A stretch of 64,000 bases of DNA from Pyxidicoccus trucidator (GTDB taxonomy: Bacteria; Myxococcota; Myxococcia; Myxococcales; Myxococcaceae), in assembly GCF_010894435.1 (NCBI RefSeq), contig NZ_JAAIXZ010000034.1:1-64000 (forward strand), in the 5' to 3' direction. Both the position numbers and the translations under genes were made by a program. Positions within the stretch are counted from its first letter, which is position 1. The number at the start of each line of letters is the position of its first letter. The notes below the pieces were generated by a model. The model saw only the letters and a list, made by a program, of their open reading frames with translations. It was not told the origin of the DNA and made no database searches. Shown piece after piece: positions 26,527 through 33,982 of this stretch.

Positions 26527-26769
26527 GCGCGGAGTCGTGGTCGTAGTGGTGGTGGTCGTGGTCGACGGAGCCGTCACCGGGCGCACGGAGGCCGAGGACG
26601 TCAGTCCCTCGCTCAGCCCGATGTTGACGTTCCGGTGGCTCACGAAGTGGAAGGCTGGCTGAAACCCTCGACGCAAGTCAAGCCACCGACCTGGGGCGTC
26701 AGCCGCCTGCCAGGTAGGGGCTCGCTTCGCGGCGTGGGCCAGGACGACACGCCTGCTCCGCTCCGCCAT
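26509..26769 (-). CDS. thr operon leader peptide with ten consecutive Thr codons
   Basis: An 86-residue frame from an ATG with GGGAGG six bases ahead, ending TAG at 26511. Residues 70-79 are ten threonines (codons ACC/ACG/ACT at 26533-26562), followed by six or seven residues and the stop. A run of the regulated amino acid right before a terminator and 160 bp ahead of thrA is the hallmark of a threonine attenuation leader, as in E. coli thrL. At 86 codons it is long for a leader; a GTG at 26643 would give 44 residues but has no ribosome-binding site. Its first part may be translated but functionless. It lies between pit and thrA, 74 bp after the pit stop codon. Confidence 0.85.
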   Translation of the reverse strand: MAERSRRVVLAHAAKRAPTWQAADAPGRWLDLRRGFQPAFHFVSHRNVNIGLSEGLTSSASVRPVTAPSTTTTTTTTTTPRGARAV

Positions 26770-26843
26770 GGCGCCTCCCGCATACCCGGGCCGGGCGGCC
26801 AGGAGGGCAGGGGCCCGCGAACCTTCACGGGCCCCGTCGCTGC

Positions 26844-27869
26844 TCAGCTCACCAGCTTCACGACCAGCTGGGTGAGCCCGTAGACGAGCACCGCCATCAG
26901 CGCGGCGGCGGGGATGGTGAACACCCACGCCCAGATGATGCGCCCTGCCATGCCCCACTTCACGGCGCGCCAGCCCTTGGTGGAGCCCACGCCGACGATG
27001 GCGCCGGTGATGGTGTGCGTGGTGGACACGGGGATGCCCCAGTGCGCCAGGGCGATGATGGTGACGCCGCCGCCCGTCTCCGCGCTGAAGCCGCCGATGG
27101 GCGCCAGCTTGGTGAGGCTGTGCCCCATGGTGCGGACGATGCGCCACCCGCCGAAGAAGGTGCCCAGGGCGATGGCCGCATGACAGGAGATGATCATCCA
27201 CCAGTCGATGTGGAACGGCCGGTCCTTCCAGATGGTGCCGAAGAGCACCACCGCGATGATGCCCATCACCTTCTGCGCGTCATTGGTGCCGTGGCTGAAG
27301 GAGAAGATGGCGGACGACACGAGCTGCAGCCGGCGGAACCACGCGTCCACCCGCAGCGGCGTCTGCCGGTGCACCGCCCACGTGCTCGCCAGCATCATCA
27401 ACACACCCAGGATGATGCCGATGAGCGGCGACAGCACGATGAAGGCGGCAATCTTCGCGATGCCCGAGCCCACCAGCCCCGCGACGCCGAGCACCGGCAG
27501 CGTGGCGCCAATCATCCCGCCCGCCAGCGCGTGCGACGAGGAGGAGGGCAGTCCCCACCACCACGTCAGCAGGTTCCAGGCAATCGCGCCCATCAACGCG
27601 GAGAAGATGACCGCGAGCACCGCGGGAGAGCCCTCGGCACGGAGCATGTCGAAGTTGATGATGCCCTTGCCCATGGTGTTCGCCACGTGGACGCCACCGG
27701 CGAACGCCGCGATGAAGTTGAAGAACGCGGCCCAGGCCACGGCCAGGTTGGGTGACAACACGCGCGTGGACACCACGGTGGCGATGGAGTTCGCCGCGTC
27801 GTGGAATCCATTGATGAAATCGAAGATGAGCGCGACCGCGACGATGACGATGACGGCGGTGAGTAGCAT
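26844..27869 (-). CDS. pit: Inorganic phosphate transporter, Pit family
   Basis: 341 residues with about ten membrane helices. It has the Pit signature twice: FINGFHDAANSIATVV at the N terminus and FSHGTNDAQKVMG in the second half, the inverted repeats with the phosphate-binding Asn-Asp. It imports phosphate, probably as a metal-phosphate complex, with protons or sodium. It begins one base after the DUF47 gene stop, with a ribosome-binding site (GGAG) inside that gene's end, so the pair is an operon. This phoU-like plus pit arrangement is common and indicates a low-affinity constitutive system. Confidence 0.93.
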   Translation of the reverse strand: MLLTAVIVIVAVALIFDFINGFHDAANSIATVVSTRVLSPNLAVAWAAFFNFIAAFAGGVHVANTMGKGIINFDMLRAEGSPAVLAVIFSALMGAIAWNLLTWWWGLPSSSSHALAGGMIGATLPVLGVAGLVGSGIAKIAAFIVLSPLIGIILGVLMMLASTWAVHRQTPLRVDAWFRRLQLVSSAIFSFSHGTNDAQKVMGIIAVVLFGTIWKDRPFHIDWWMIISCHAAIALGTFFGGWRIVRTMGHSLTKLAPIGGFSAETGGGVTIIALAHWGIPVSTTHTITGAIVGVGSTKGWRAVKWGMAGRIIWAWVFTIPAAALMAVLVYGLTQLVVKLVS

Positions 27870-27870
27870 C

Positions 27871-28497
27871 TCAGGAGTGCTCCAGCACCACGCCCTCGAT
27901 GATGTTGGCCACGCCCTGGCACTTGTCCGTGGCCGTCTCGATGAGGTCGTAGATCTCCTTCCACTTGATGACGGTGAGGGTATCCACGCCGCTCTTGAAG
28001 AGCCGGCCGACTCCGGCGCGCAGCGCCTCGTCCGCCTGGGACTCCAGCCGCTTGATTTCCTTGCAGCCGGCGAGGATCTGCTCCGGCTTCTTGATGAGCC
28101 GCAGCGCCGCCACCACCTCCTGGACCTTCTGGGCGCTCAGCACCAGCAGCCGCGCCAGCTCCGTGGCGTCCGGCAGGCTGCTCTGGATTTCGTAGTAGTG
28201 CAGCCGCGACGCGGCGGCGTTGGCCAGGTCCAGCACGTCGTCGATGCGCGACAGCAGCGTGTGGATCTGCCCCCGGTCGAACGGGGTGATGAACTGCTTG
28301 TGGAGCCGGTTGAAGGCGGTGTGCGTGACTTCGTCCCCGCGATGCTCCACGTCCTTGAGCGCACGGACGCGCTCCGGCACGTCGCGGTAGTCACTGAGCA
28401 GCTCGTGCAGCAGCTTCGCGCCCTGCACGGTGACGGCGCACTGCGCGTCGAAGTCGTCGAAGAACTCATCCGACTTGGGCATCAACTTCTCGAGCAT
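27871..28497 (-). CDS. DUF47/PhoU-like phosphate transport regulator
   Basis: 208 residues, all helical, with two PhoU-like three-helix halves. The segments EHRGDEVTHTAFNRLHKQF and SRIDDVLDLANAAASRL hold the conserved E-x3-D-type metal sites of DUF47/TIGR00153 proteins. These proteins sit in operons with Pit transporters and are thought to gate phosphate uptake. GGAGGGA precedes the ATG. The function is inferred from the family and the adjacent pit gene. Confidence 0.92.
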   Translation of the reverse strand: MLEKLMPKSDEFFDDFDAQCAVTVQGAKLLHELLSDYRDVPERVRALKDVEHRGDEVTHTAFNRLHKQFITPFDRGQIHTLLSRIDDVLDLANAAASRLHYYEIQSSLPDATELARLLVLSAQKVQEVVAALRLIKKPEQILAGCKEIKRLESQADEALRAGVGRLFKSGVDTLTVIKWKEIYDLIETATDKCQGVANIIEGVVLEHS

Positions 28498-28683
28498 CCG
28501 TCCCTCCAGTCACCTGGATGTGCAGGTGAGGTCTGCCCGGGAGTCGTAACCTGGGTGTGACACTCCCGTGGCGCGCCCGTGACTACCCTACCTGGAGAGA
28601 ATCGCCACACTTCCTTTCATTTCACTGCTGGTGCAAGAGAGCAGGCCTGGGCACGGCTCGGCAGGGGCGGCGCCCGGCCCCCG

Positions 28684-29694
28684 TCAGACGCTGATGACGA
28701 GCTTCCCGAAGTGGGCGCCCGCCTCCATGTGGCGCAGCGCCTCGCGGGCCTGCTCGAACGGAAAGACGCGGTCGATGACGGGCTTGAGCTGGCGCTGGGA
28801 GATGACCCTGTTCATGTCCTCGAACATGGCGCGGCTGCCCACATAGGTGCTCTGGACGTCGAGCTTCTTCGGTCCACTCAGGGCGGGGTCCGGCCTGGCG
28901 CCGCCGCCGCTGAGCATGCCGATGAGGGAGATGTGCCCGCCGGGCCGCGTGGCGCGGATGGAGCGGGGGAACGTCTCCGCGCCGCCCACTTCCAGGACGT
29001 GGTCCACGCCCTGCCCACCCGTCAGCTCCAGGACCTGCTCCTCCCAGTTCGGGTGCTTCTTGTAGTTGATGGTGCCGTCCGCCCCGAGCGCCTTCGCGCG
29101 CTCCAGCTTCGAGTCCTGGCTGGAGGTGATGAGGACGCGGGCACCCAGCGCGCGTGCGAGCTGCAGCGCGAAGATGGAGACACCACCGGTGCCCTGCGCC
29201 AGCACCGTCTGCCCCGCCTTCAACCCACCCTCGGACACCAACGAGTTCCACGCGGTGACGGCCGCGCAGGGCAGGGTGGCGCCTTCCTCGAAGGTGAGGT
29301 GCTCCGGCAGGTGCACCAGGCCCTCCGCGTCCACGGCGACGTACTCCGCGAGCACGCCGTCCACGCTGCCTCCCAGGGCATTGGCGGTCTTCTCGGGAGT
29401 CCTCGGACCGTCCGTCCACGTCTGGAAGAAGGTGGGGGCCACGCGGTCCCCGGGCTTCACCCGCGTGACGTTGGCCCCCACGGCGACGACCTCGCCCGCA
29501 CCGTCCGAGGCGGGGATGAGGGACAGGGGACGGTTGCCTGGATACCTGCCGAGCGCGATGAACAGGTCCCGGTAGTTGAGGGACACCGCCCGGATTCGGA
29601 CGAGGGCCTGCCCCGGACCCGGCTTCGGCTCCGGCCGCTCCGCCTGGACCCAGCTGTCGATGCCGCCCGTTCCTCGTAGTTCGAAGGCTCTCAT
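28684..29694 (-). CDS. Zinc-independent medium-chain dehydrogenase/quinone reductase-like enzyme
   Basis: 336 residues from ATG 29694; a longer frame to 29790 is unlikely because the family starts with MRAFEL-like sequence. An N-terminal GroES-like domain (SLNYRDLFIALGRYP, ASDGAGEVVAVG) is followed by a Rossmann domain with AQGTGGVSIFALQLA and TSSQDSKLERAKALGAD. The Cys that binds catalytic zinc in alcohol dehydrogenases is absent, as is the four-Cys structural zinc loop, so this belongs to the zinc-free quinone oxidoreductase branch. Likely an NADPH-dependent reductase of quinones or enones. No Shine-Dalgarno sequence is clear. Confidence 0.85.
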   Translation of the reverse strand: MRAFELRGTGGIDSWVQAERPEPKPGPGQALVRIRAVSLNYRDLFIALGRYPGNRPLSLIPASDGAGEVVAVGANVTRVKPGDRVAPTFFQTWTDGPRTPEKTANALGGSVDGVLAEYVAVDAEGLVHLPEHLTFEEGATLPCAAVTAWNSLVSEGGLKAGQTVLAQGTGGVSIFALQLARALGARVLITSSQDSKLERAKALGADGTINYKKHPNWEEQVLELTGGQGVDHVLEVGGAETFPRSIRATRPGGHISLIGMLSGGGARPDPALSGPKKLDVQSTYVGSRAMFEDMNRVISQRQLKPVIDRVFPFEQAREALRHMEAGAHFGKLVISV

Positions 29695-29865
29695 GTGCGC
29701 ATGAGTAGCCAGCGCCGTGCGGGTCCGCCAGCGCGGAAGGGCAGGGACGACCCCGGGGGTGCGTATTGCACTCGGAGTGTCATGTTTCATGTGGGTGGTA
29801 GTTGGTGGAAGGCGTACCCGTTTCCAACGGAGACCCGGAACAAGGCGCTGGAGGAGGTGTAGCGG

Positions 29866-30192
29866 CTAGAGGTGCGGGCGCAGCTCTTCCTCCAGGCGCT
29901 TGCGCGGCATGGCGCCGACGAGCTGCTTCACCACCTTGCCCTCCTTGAAGATGAGCAGGGTGGGCAGGGAGCGGATGCCGTACTGCTGCGCCGTCGCCAT
30001 GTGGTCGTCGGTGGAAATCTTGGTGAACTTCATCCGCCCCTCGTACTCCGTCGCCAGCGCGTCCAGCATGGGCGAGATGATGCGGCACGGAGGGCACCAG
30101 TTGGCGGTGAAGTCCACCACCACCGGCCCCTGGGCCTCGAGGACCTCGCGCTTGAAGTCCGCATCCCCCAGCTCGATGACTTCCCCTGCCAT
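29866..30192 (-). CDS. Thioredoxin with WCPPC active site
   Basis: 108 residues, single thioredoxin fold, cytoplasmic. The active site at about 32-36 is WCPPC rather than the canonical WCGPC; the first of the two prolines should raise or lower the redox potential compared with Trx1. The buried Asp (VVVDFTANW) and cis-Pro in RSLPTLLIF are present. GAGGAGG precedes the ATG. It acts as a dithiol-disulfide reductase for cytosolic partners. It lies between the reductase and LysR genes without a clear functional link. Confidence 0.93.
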   Translation of the reverse strand: MAGEVIELGDADFKREVLEAQGPVVVDFTANWCPPCRIISPMLDALATEYEGRMKFTKISTDDHMATAQQYGIRSLPTLLIFKEGKVVKQLVGAMPRKRLEEELRPHL

Positions 30193-30313
30193 GACGTGTC
30201 CTCCTCATGTGGCGACGGCCTCGGTGCCGCGCCTCGGTACGCAGGAAGGTGTAATGGCGGTGGGACGTGAGGACGAGAGCCCCTGGCGCAACGCTTCGTT
30301 CCGCGAAGCGCCC

Positions 30314-31228
30314 CTAACCCATGCCCTCCCACGGGAGTGAGGCGCTGCGCTCGGACAGCAGCGTCAGGAAGGCGCGCACCTTGGGCGGGAGCTGGCGGCT
30401 GCTGGGGTAGACGGCGAACACGGGGATGCCCGGAGGCGTCTGGTCCTCCAGGACGGGGACGAGCATTCCTCCGCGCACGTCGTCCACGACGAGTGACGCC
30501 GGCAGTCGCACCACGCCCAGGCCCGCGCGGGCCGCGGACTGGCCGGCGCGCACGCTGGGCACGCGCAGCCGGCCGGAGACGGGCACCGTCCTCGCGCGCT
30601 TGCCCTCGCCGAAGAACCAGACCTCGTCGGTGCCGGGCTCGGCGAGGAGGACGCACTCGTGGCCCTTCAGCTCCTCGGAGGTGCGGGGCGTGCCGTGACG
30701 GCTGAGGTAGGTGGGGCTGGCGTAGTAGCCCGTGCGCAGGCGGCCCAGGCGGCGGGCCACCAGCGTGGAGTCCGCGAGCGGCCCGGTGCGCAGGGCCAGG
30801 TCGTACTCCTCGGCGATGAGGTCCACGTGGGCCTCGGCGAGGGACAGCTCCACGCGCATCAGCGGCTGGCGGAGGAGGAACTCGGAGATGAGGGGCGTGA
30901 GCAGCTCGCCGAGCAGGGAGAGGGTGGCGATGCGCAGCGTGCCCTGGGGCGTGCCGCGTGACTCGCTCACCGCGCGGTTGACCTCGCGGGCCTCGGAGAC
31001 GAGCCGCGCGCAGTGGGCGTGGTAGTCCCGCCCGGCCTCGGTGAGGCGCAGGCGGCGCGTGTTGCGCTCGAGCAGGCGGATGCCCAGCCGCGCCTCCAGG
31101 GCGGAGAGCCGGCGGCTCACGGTGGACTTGCGCAGGCCCAGCCGCTCGGCGGCGGCAGTGATGCCGCCCGTCGCCACGACTTCGGCGAAGAGGAGCATGT
31201 CATCCAGGAGGGGAGGGCTCGGGGACAC
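30314..31228 (-). CDS. LysR-family transcriptional regulator
   Basis: 304 residues from GTG at 31228. An N-terminal winged helix-turn-helix (about 8-66: FAEVVATGGITAAAERLGLRK then STVSRRLSALEARLG), a linker helix, and a periplasmic-binding-like effector domain (about 92-295). It is of the CrgA/DmlR-like type judging from the segments ERNTRRLRLTEAGRDYH and AEEYDLALRTG. LysR proteins usually control a divergent neighbour; here the divergent gene is dusA, 156 bp away, a weak candidate. An ATG ten codons downstream is an alternative start. Confidence 0.9.
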   Translation of the reverse strand: MSPSPPLLDDMLLFAEVVATGGITAAAERLGLRKSTVSRRLSALEARLGIRLLERNTRRLRLTEAGRDYHAHCARLVSEAREVNRAVSESRGTPQGTLRIATLSLLGELLTPLISEFLLRQPLMRVELSLAEAHVDLIAEEYDLALRTGPLADSTLVARRLGRLRTGYYASPTYLSRHGTPRTSEELKGHECVLLAEPGTDEVWFFGEGKRARTVPVSGRLRVPSVRAGQSAARAGLGVVRLPASLVVDDVRGGMLVPVLEDQTPPGIPVFAVYPSSRQLPPKVRAFLTLLSERSASLPWEGMG

Positions 31229-31384
31229 GGGCGCAGCCTACAGGGGACGGGCGTCCGCCTCCTCCCTCTCCGTGCATGCGAGCGGCAAAGAGGGGTGGGC
31301 AGGGGCGGGAAAGCCGGGTAGATGCAGCCGTCAGGGGAGCGGCCTGCTTCGAGGGACGCTCCAGGCGCTCCCCCGGGTTCTTCC

Positions 31385-32383
31385 ATGATGCCGCCTCGCC
31401 CCATGCCGCTGTGTGTCGCGCCGATGATGGACTGGACGGACCGGAACTGCCGGTACTTCCACCGGCTGCTCAGCCGCCACACGCTCCTCTACACGGAGAT
31501 GGTGACCACCGGCGCCGTCCTGCACGGCGACCGGGAGCGACTGCTGGGCTACGAGCTCGCGGAGCACCCGGTGGCGCTGCAGTTGGGAGGCTCGGAGCCC
31601 GCCGCGCTCGCCGAGTCGGCGCGCATCGGCGAGGAGTGGGGCTACGACGAAATCAACCTCAACGTCGGCTGCCCGAGTGACCGCGTCCAGTCCGGCCGCT
31701 TCGGCGCGTGCCTCATGGCCGAGCCCGACCTGGTCGCACGGTTGGTGGGCGCGATGCGCGAGGCGGTGCGAATCCCGGTGACGGTGAAGTCGCGCATCGC
31801 CATCGACGAGTTGGAGGAGTGGCCCACGCTGGAGGACTTCGTGCGGAAGGTGTCCGCCGCGGGCTGCACGCGCTTCATCATCCATGCGCGCAAGGCGTGG
31901 TTGCAGGGGCTGAGCCCGAAGGAGAACCGGGACGTGCCGCCGCTGCGCTACGACCTGGTGTACCGGCTCAAGTCCGAGTTCCCGCACCTGGACATCAGCA
32001 TCAACGGCGGCATCAAGACGCTGGACGCCACCGCCGAGCACCTGAAGCACGTGGACGGGGTGATGCTGGGCCGCGCCGTCTACGAGAGCCCGTATCTGCT
32101 GGCCGAGGCGGACCGTCGCTTCTTCGGCGCCGAGGAGGCCCCGCCCGAGCGCCATGCGGTGGTGGAGGCGATGCTCCCGTACATCGAGCGGCGCATGAAG
32201 CAGGGAGCGCCGCTGGGGGCGATGACGCGGCACATGCTGGGGCTGTTCCAGGGCCTGCCCGGTGCGCGCGCGTGGCGCAGGCACCTGAGTGAGAACGCGC
32301 ACAAGTCCGGCGCGGGGCCCGAGGTGCTCGTGGCCGCGCTCGCGAAGGTGCGCCGCGCGCCCGAGGCCGAGGTGGCGGCGTAG
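31385..32383 (+). CDS. dusA: tRNA-dihydrouridine(20/20a) synthase DusA
   Basis: About 332 residues from ATG 31385; an ATG 63 bases upstream is also in frame. FMN-dependent TIM barrel beginning VAPMMDWTDRNCR, with the catalytic cysteine in NVGCPSDRVQ, then FGACLM, VKSRI, FIIHARKAWLQGLSPKENR (tRNA and FMN contacts) and SINGGI...LGRAVYESP. DusA reduces U20 and U20a in the D-loop of tRNA using NADPH. The RKAWLxGLSPKENR segment is diagnostic for DusA over DusB/C. The C-terminal helical domain, ending near the gene end, binds tRNA. Confidence 0.95.
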   Translation: MMPPRPMPLCVAPMMDWTDRNCRYFHRLLSRHTLLYTEMVTTGAVLHGDRERLLGYELAEHPVALQLGGSEPAALAESARIGEEWGYDEINLNVGCPSDRVQSGRFGACLMAEPDLVARLVGAMREAVRIPVTVKSRIAIDELEEWPTLEDFVRKVSAAGCTRFIIHARKAWLQGLSPKENRDVPPLRYDLVYRLKSEFPHLDISINGGIKTLDATAEHLKHVDGVMLGRAVYESPYLLAEADRRFFGAEEAPPERHAVVEAMLPYIERRMKQGAPLGAMTRHMLGLFQGLPGARAWRRHLSENAHKSGAGPEVLVAALAKVRRAPEAEVAA

Positions 32384-32410
32384 CGCGTTGCTTCGGGTGC
32401 TGGCAGCTCC

Positions 32411-32992
32411 TCAGCTGAACCCGGCGGAGTCGTTCCAGGCCTCTACCGGGATGAAGCGCACCCCTTCCGCGGGAGGGGAGAGCGACAACACCCGGTCCAC
32501 GACCGAGCGGTGGAAGAGGCACATCGACGTGACCTCGGCCAGGATGAACACGAGGCGCTTTTCCAGAGGCAGTTCACGAAGCGTCTCCTCATGGAGCACC
32601 AGCTTCTCGATGTCGGCGACATCGCCATCCGAGTAGGAGTCGAAGACCGAGCGTTGCCGATCCAGGCAGGCAATCTCATTGAAGACGTGCAGGAGCCAGT
32701 AGCGCCGCACATCGTCTTCCTTCACCCGCACGTCAGCGGGCACGAGCTGCACGCGGTGAAGCTGGAGTGGCTCCAGCACATCTCGAAGACGGGTTGAGAA
32801 CACCGGATCGGGAAGGCTGTGGTGGTCCACCATGACGGGGACGGCGGGGATGGGCTCATTCAGACGAAGTCTGATGGGCTCTGTCACCGTGACGGGCTTC
32901 CCCTTGTAGAAGGCGCTCCCGCTTTGGGCCCATCCGAGCAATGGGTGGCTGTTGGACGCGGCTCGCTCGATGATGAAGTATTCACTCTGCAT
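32411..32992 (-). CDS. imm11-family immunity protein
   Basis: 193 residues. It matches the pattern of imm11 (DUF1629-type) immunity proteins: a start like MQSEYFIIE, the IPAVPVMVDHHSLPDPVFS core, a long region around the Q-rich strand LHRVQLVPADV, and an acidic helix-loop segment. These proteins neutralise a nuclease toxin encoded just upstream. Its start codon is four bases after the stop of the AHH nuclease gene, so they form a translationally linked toxin-immunity pair. An in-frame ATG five codons upstream would overlap the toxin gene. Base composition is a little less GC-biased than the neighbours, as is usual in such loci. Confidence 0.85.
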   Translation of the reverse strand: MQSEYFIIERAASNSHPLLGWAQSGSAFYKGKPVTVTEPIRLRLNEPIPAVPVMVDHHSLPDPVFSTRLRDVLEPLQLHRVQLVPADVRVKEDDVRRYWLLHVFNEIACLDRQRSVFDSYSDGDVADIEKLVLHEETLRELPLEKRLVFILAEVTSMCLFHRSVVDRVLSLSPPAEGVRFIPVEAWNDSAGFS

Positions 32993-32996
32993 GGGG

Positions 32997-33800
32997 CTAG
33001 CCTCCAACGCTCAGTGGATGGCGCGTGAGCGCCTCTCCCGTGACGCCATGTTTGCTGCCATGCTTCCGGGCATGAGGACATGGGCGCCGGGGCTTGTCGG
33101 TGATGCTCGTTACCCCAGCACATCCCACTCCATCGTCTTGGTAGTCGAGCCCGTCGCTTGAGAGGGTCCAGCGGAAGCGCGCGACCTTCACCAGGATCCT
33201 CGCGCTCAGCTCATCGAGGCGCTGGATAAGGGCTGCCGGGTTGCTGCAATAGGCCCCGTGTGCAACCTGGGCTCGGATACGCCTCAGCTCCGCCATGACG
33301 GCCTTCGGGTAGGCCAGCTGGACGTCATAGGCCCAGCCCTCGACGTGGTTGCCTCGGTGGACGGGGACATGGAGCTCGCAAGCCACGCCCATGCGCGAGG
33401 GGAGGATGACGCCGTTCTCCCTCCGGTTGATGTCGTAGCCGAACTCGTGGCAGTACGTGGCCCAGTCGTCGTCGTCCGCCATGGCTTCCGAGCAGATGAG
33501 GTGGTGCGCGGAGATGGACCAGCGCCCCGTGTACCACCGGTGTGCATCCGCCTCGCGCTTCCCCAGGATGTTGTCACGCAGCACACCGGAGCTGCCGAGG
33601 TGGCTCCCCCACGTCGGCGCGAAAGCATGGCCGGGCTTGCCGCAGTAGCTGCACGGCGGTCGCTTCAGGGGCTGTGGCCCGTCCCCCGGGCGGGAGGGAA
33701 GGAACATGACGCGGCGGCCCCGGATGATGACCGGCATGGGCGCAGCCTCGGACATCCCCATCCAGACAGGAATCGCCTCCTCGCCCCGGACGGCGTGCAT
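32997..33800 (-). CDS. AHH-domain nuclease toxin
   Basis: Up to 267 residues; the true start could be ATG 33800 or one of the ATGs near 33750. Residues 48-60 hold a CSYCGKPGH zinc-type motif. The catalytic segment WSISAHHLICSEAM contains the AHH motif of the HNH/EndoVII-like AHH nucleases. It is followed by YDINRRENGVILPS and HVPVHRGNHVEGW, which supply the second histidine pair. There is no N-terminal PAAR, Rhs or signal sequence, so this is a compact effector that would be delivered by a separate carrier (type VI secretion, outer-membrane exchange) or act in the cell. The adjacent imm11 gene protects the producer. Target (DNA or RNA) unknown. Confidence 0.85.
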   Translation of the reverse strand: MHAVRGEEAIPVWMGMSEAAPMPVIIRGRRVMFLPSRPGDGPQPLKRPPCSYCGKPGHAFAPTWGSHLGSSGVLRDNILGKREADAHRWYTGRWSISAHHLICSEAMADDDDWATYCHEFGYDINRRENGVILPSRMGVACELHVPVHRGNHVEGWAYDVQLAYPKAVMAELRRIRAQVAHGAYCSNPAALIQRLDELSARILVKVARFRWTLSSDGLDYQDDGVGCAGVTSITDKPRRPCPHARKHGSKHGVTGEALTRHPLSVGG

Positions 33801-33982
33801 TGATGAACACGAGGCGCCCTTTCACGCGCATGTCCGTGGGGGCGCTGCACGGCATACGTGTTCGCGGCGGGATGGGGCCCGATGGCGGGCGTTGACCTGG
33901 GAGATTGCGCTGACACGCACCTACTCTGAGAGTAGCCTCCCGGAGAGCGGAGCGAACCGCGCAACTCCACGCGAGGCACCCC

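Noticed and set aside
26509..27201. 230-codon minus frame ending in the Thr run, as one protein
   Set aside because: Its first part runs antiparallel in phase inside pit, which is itself a clear gene; only the last 86 (or 44) codons have a plausible start.
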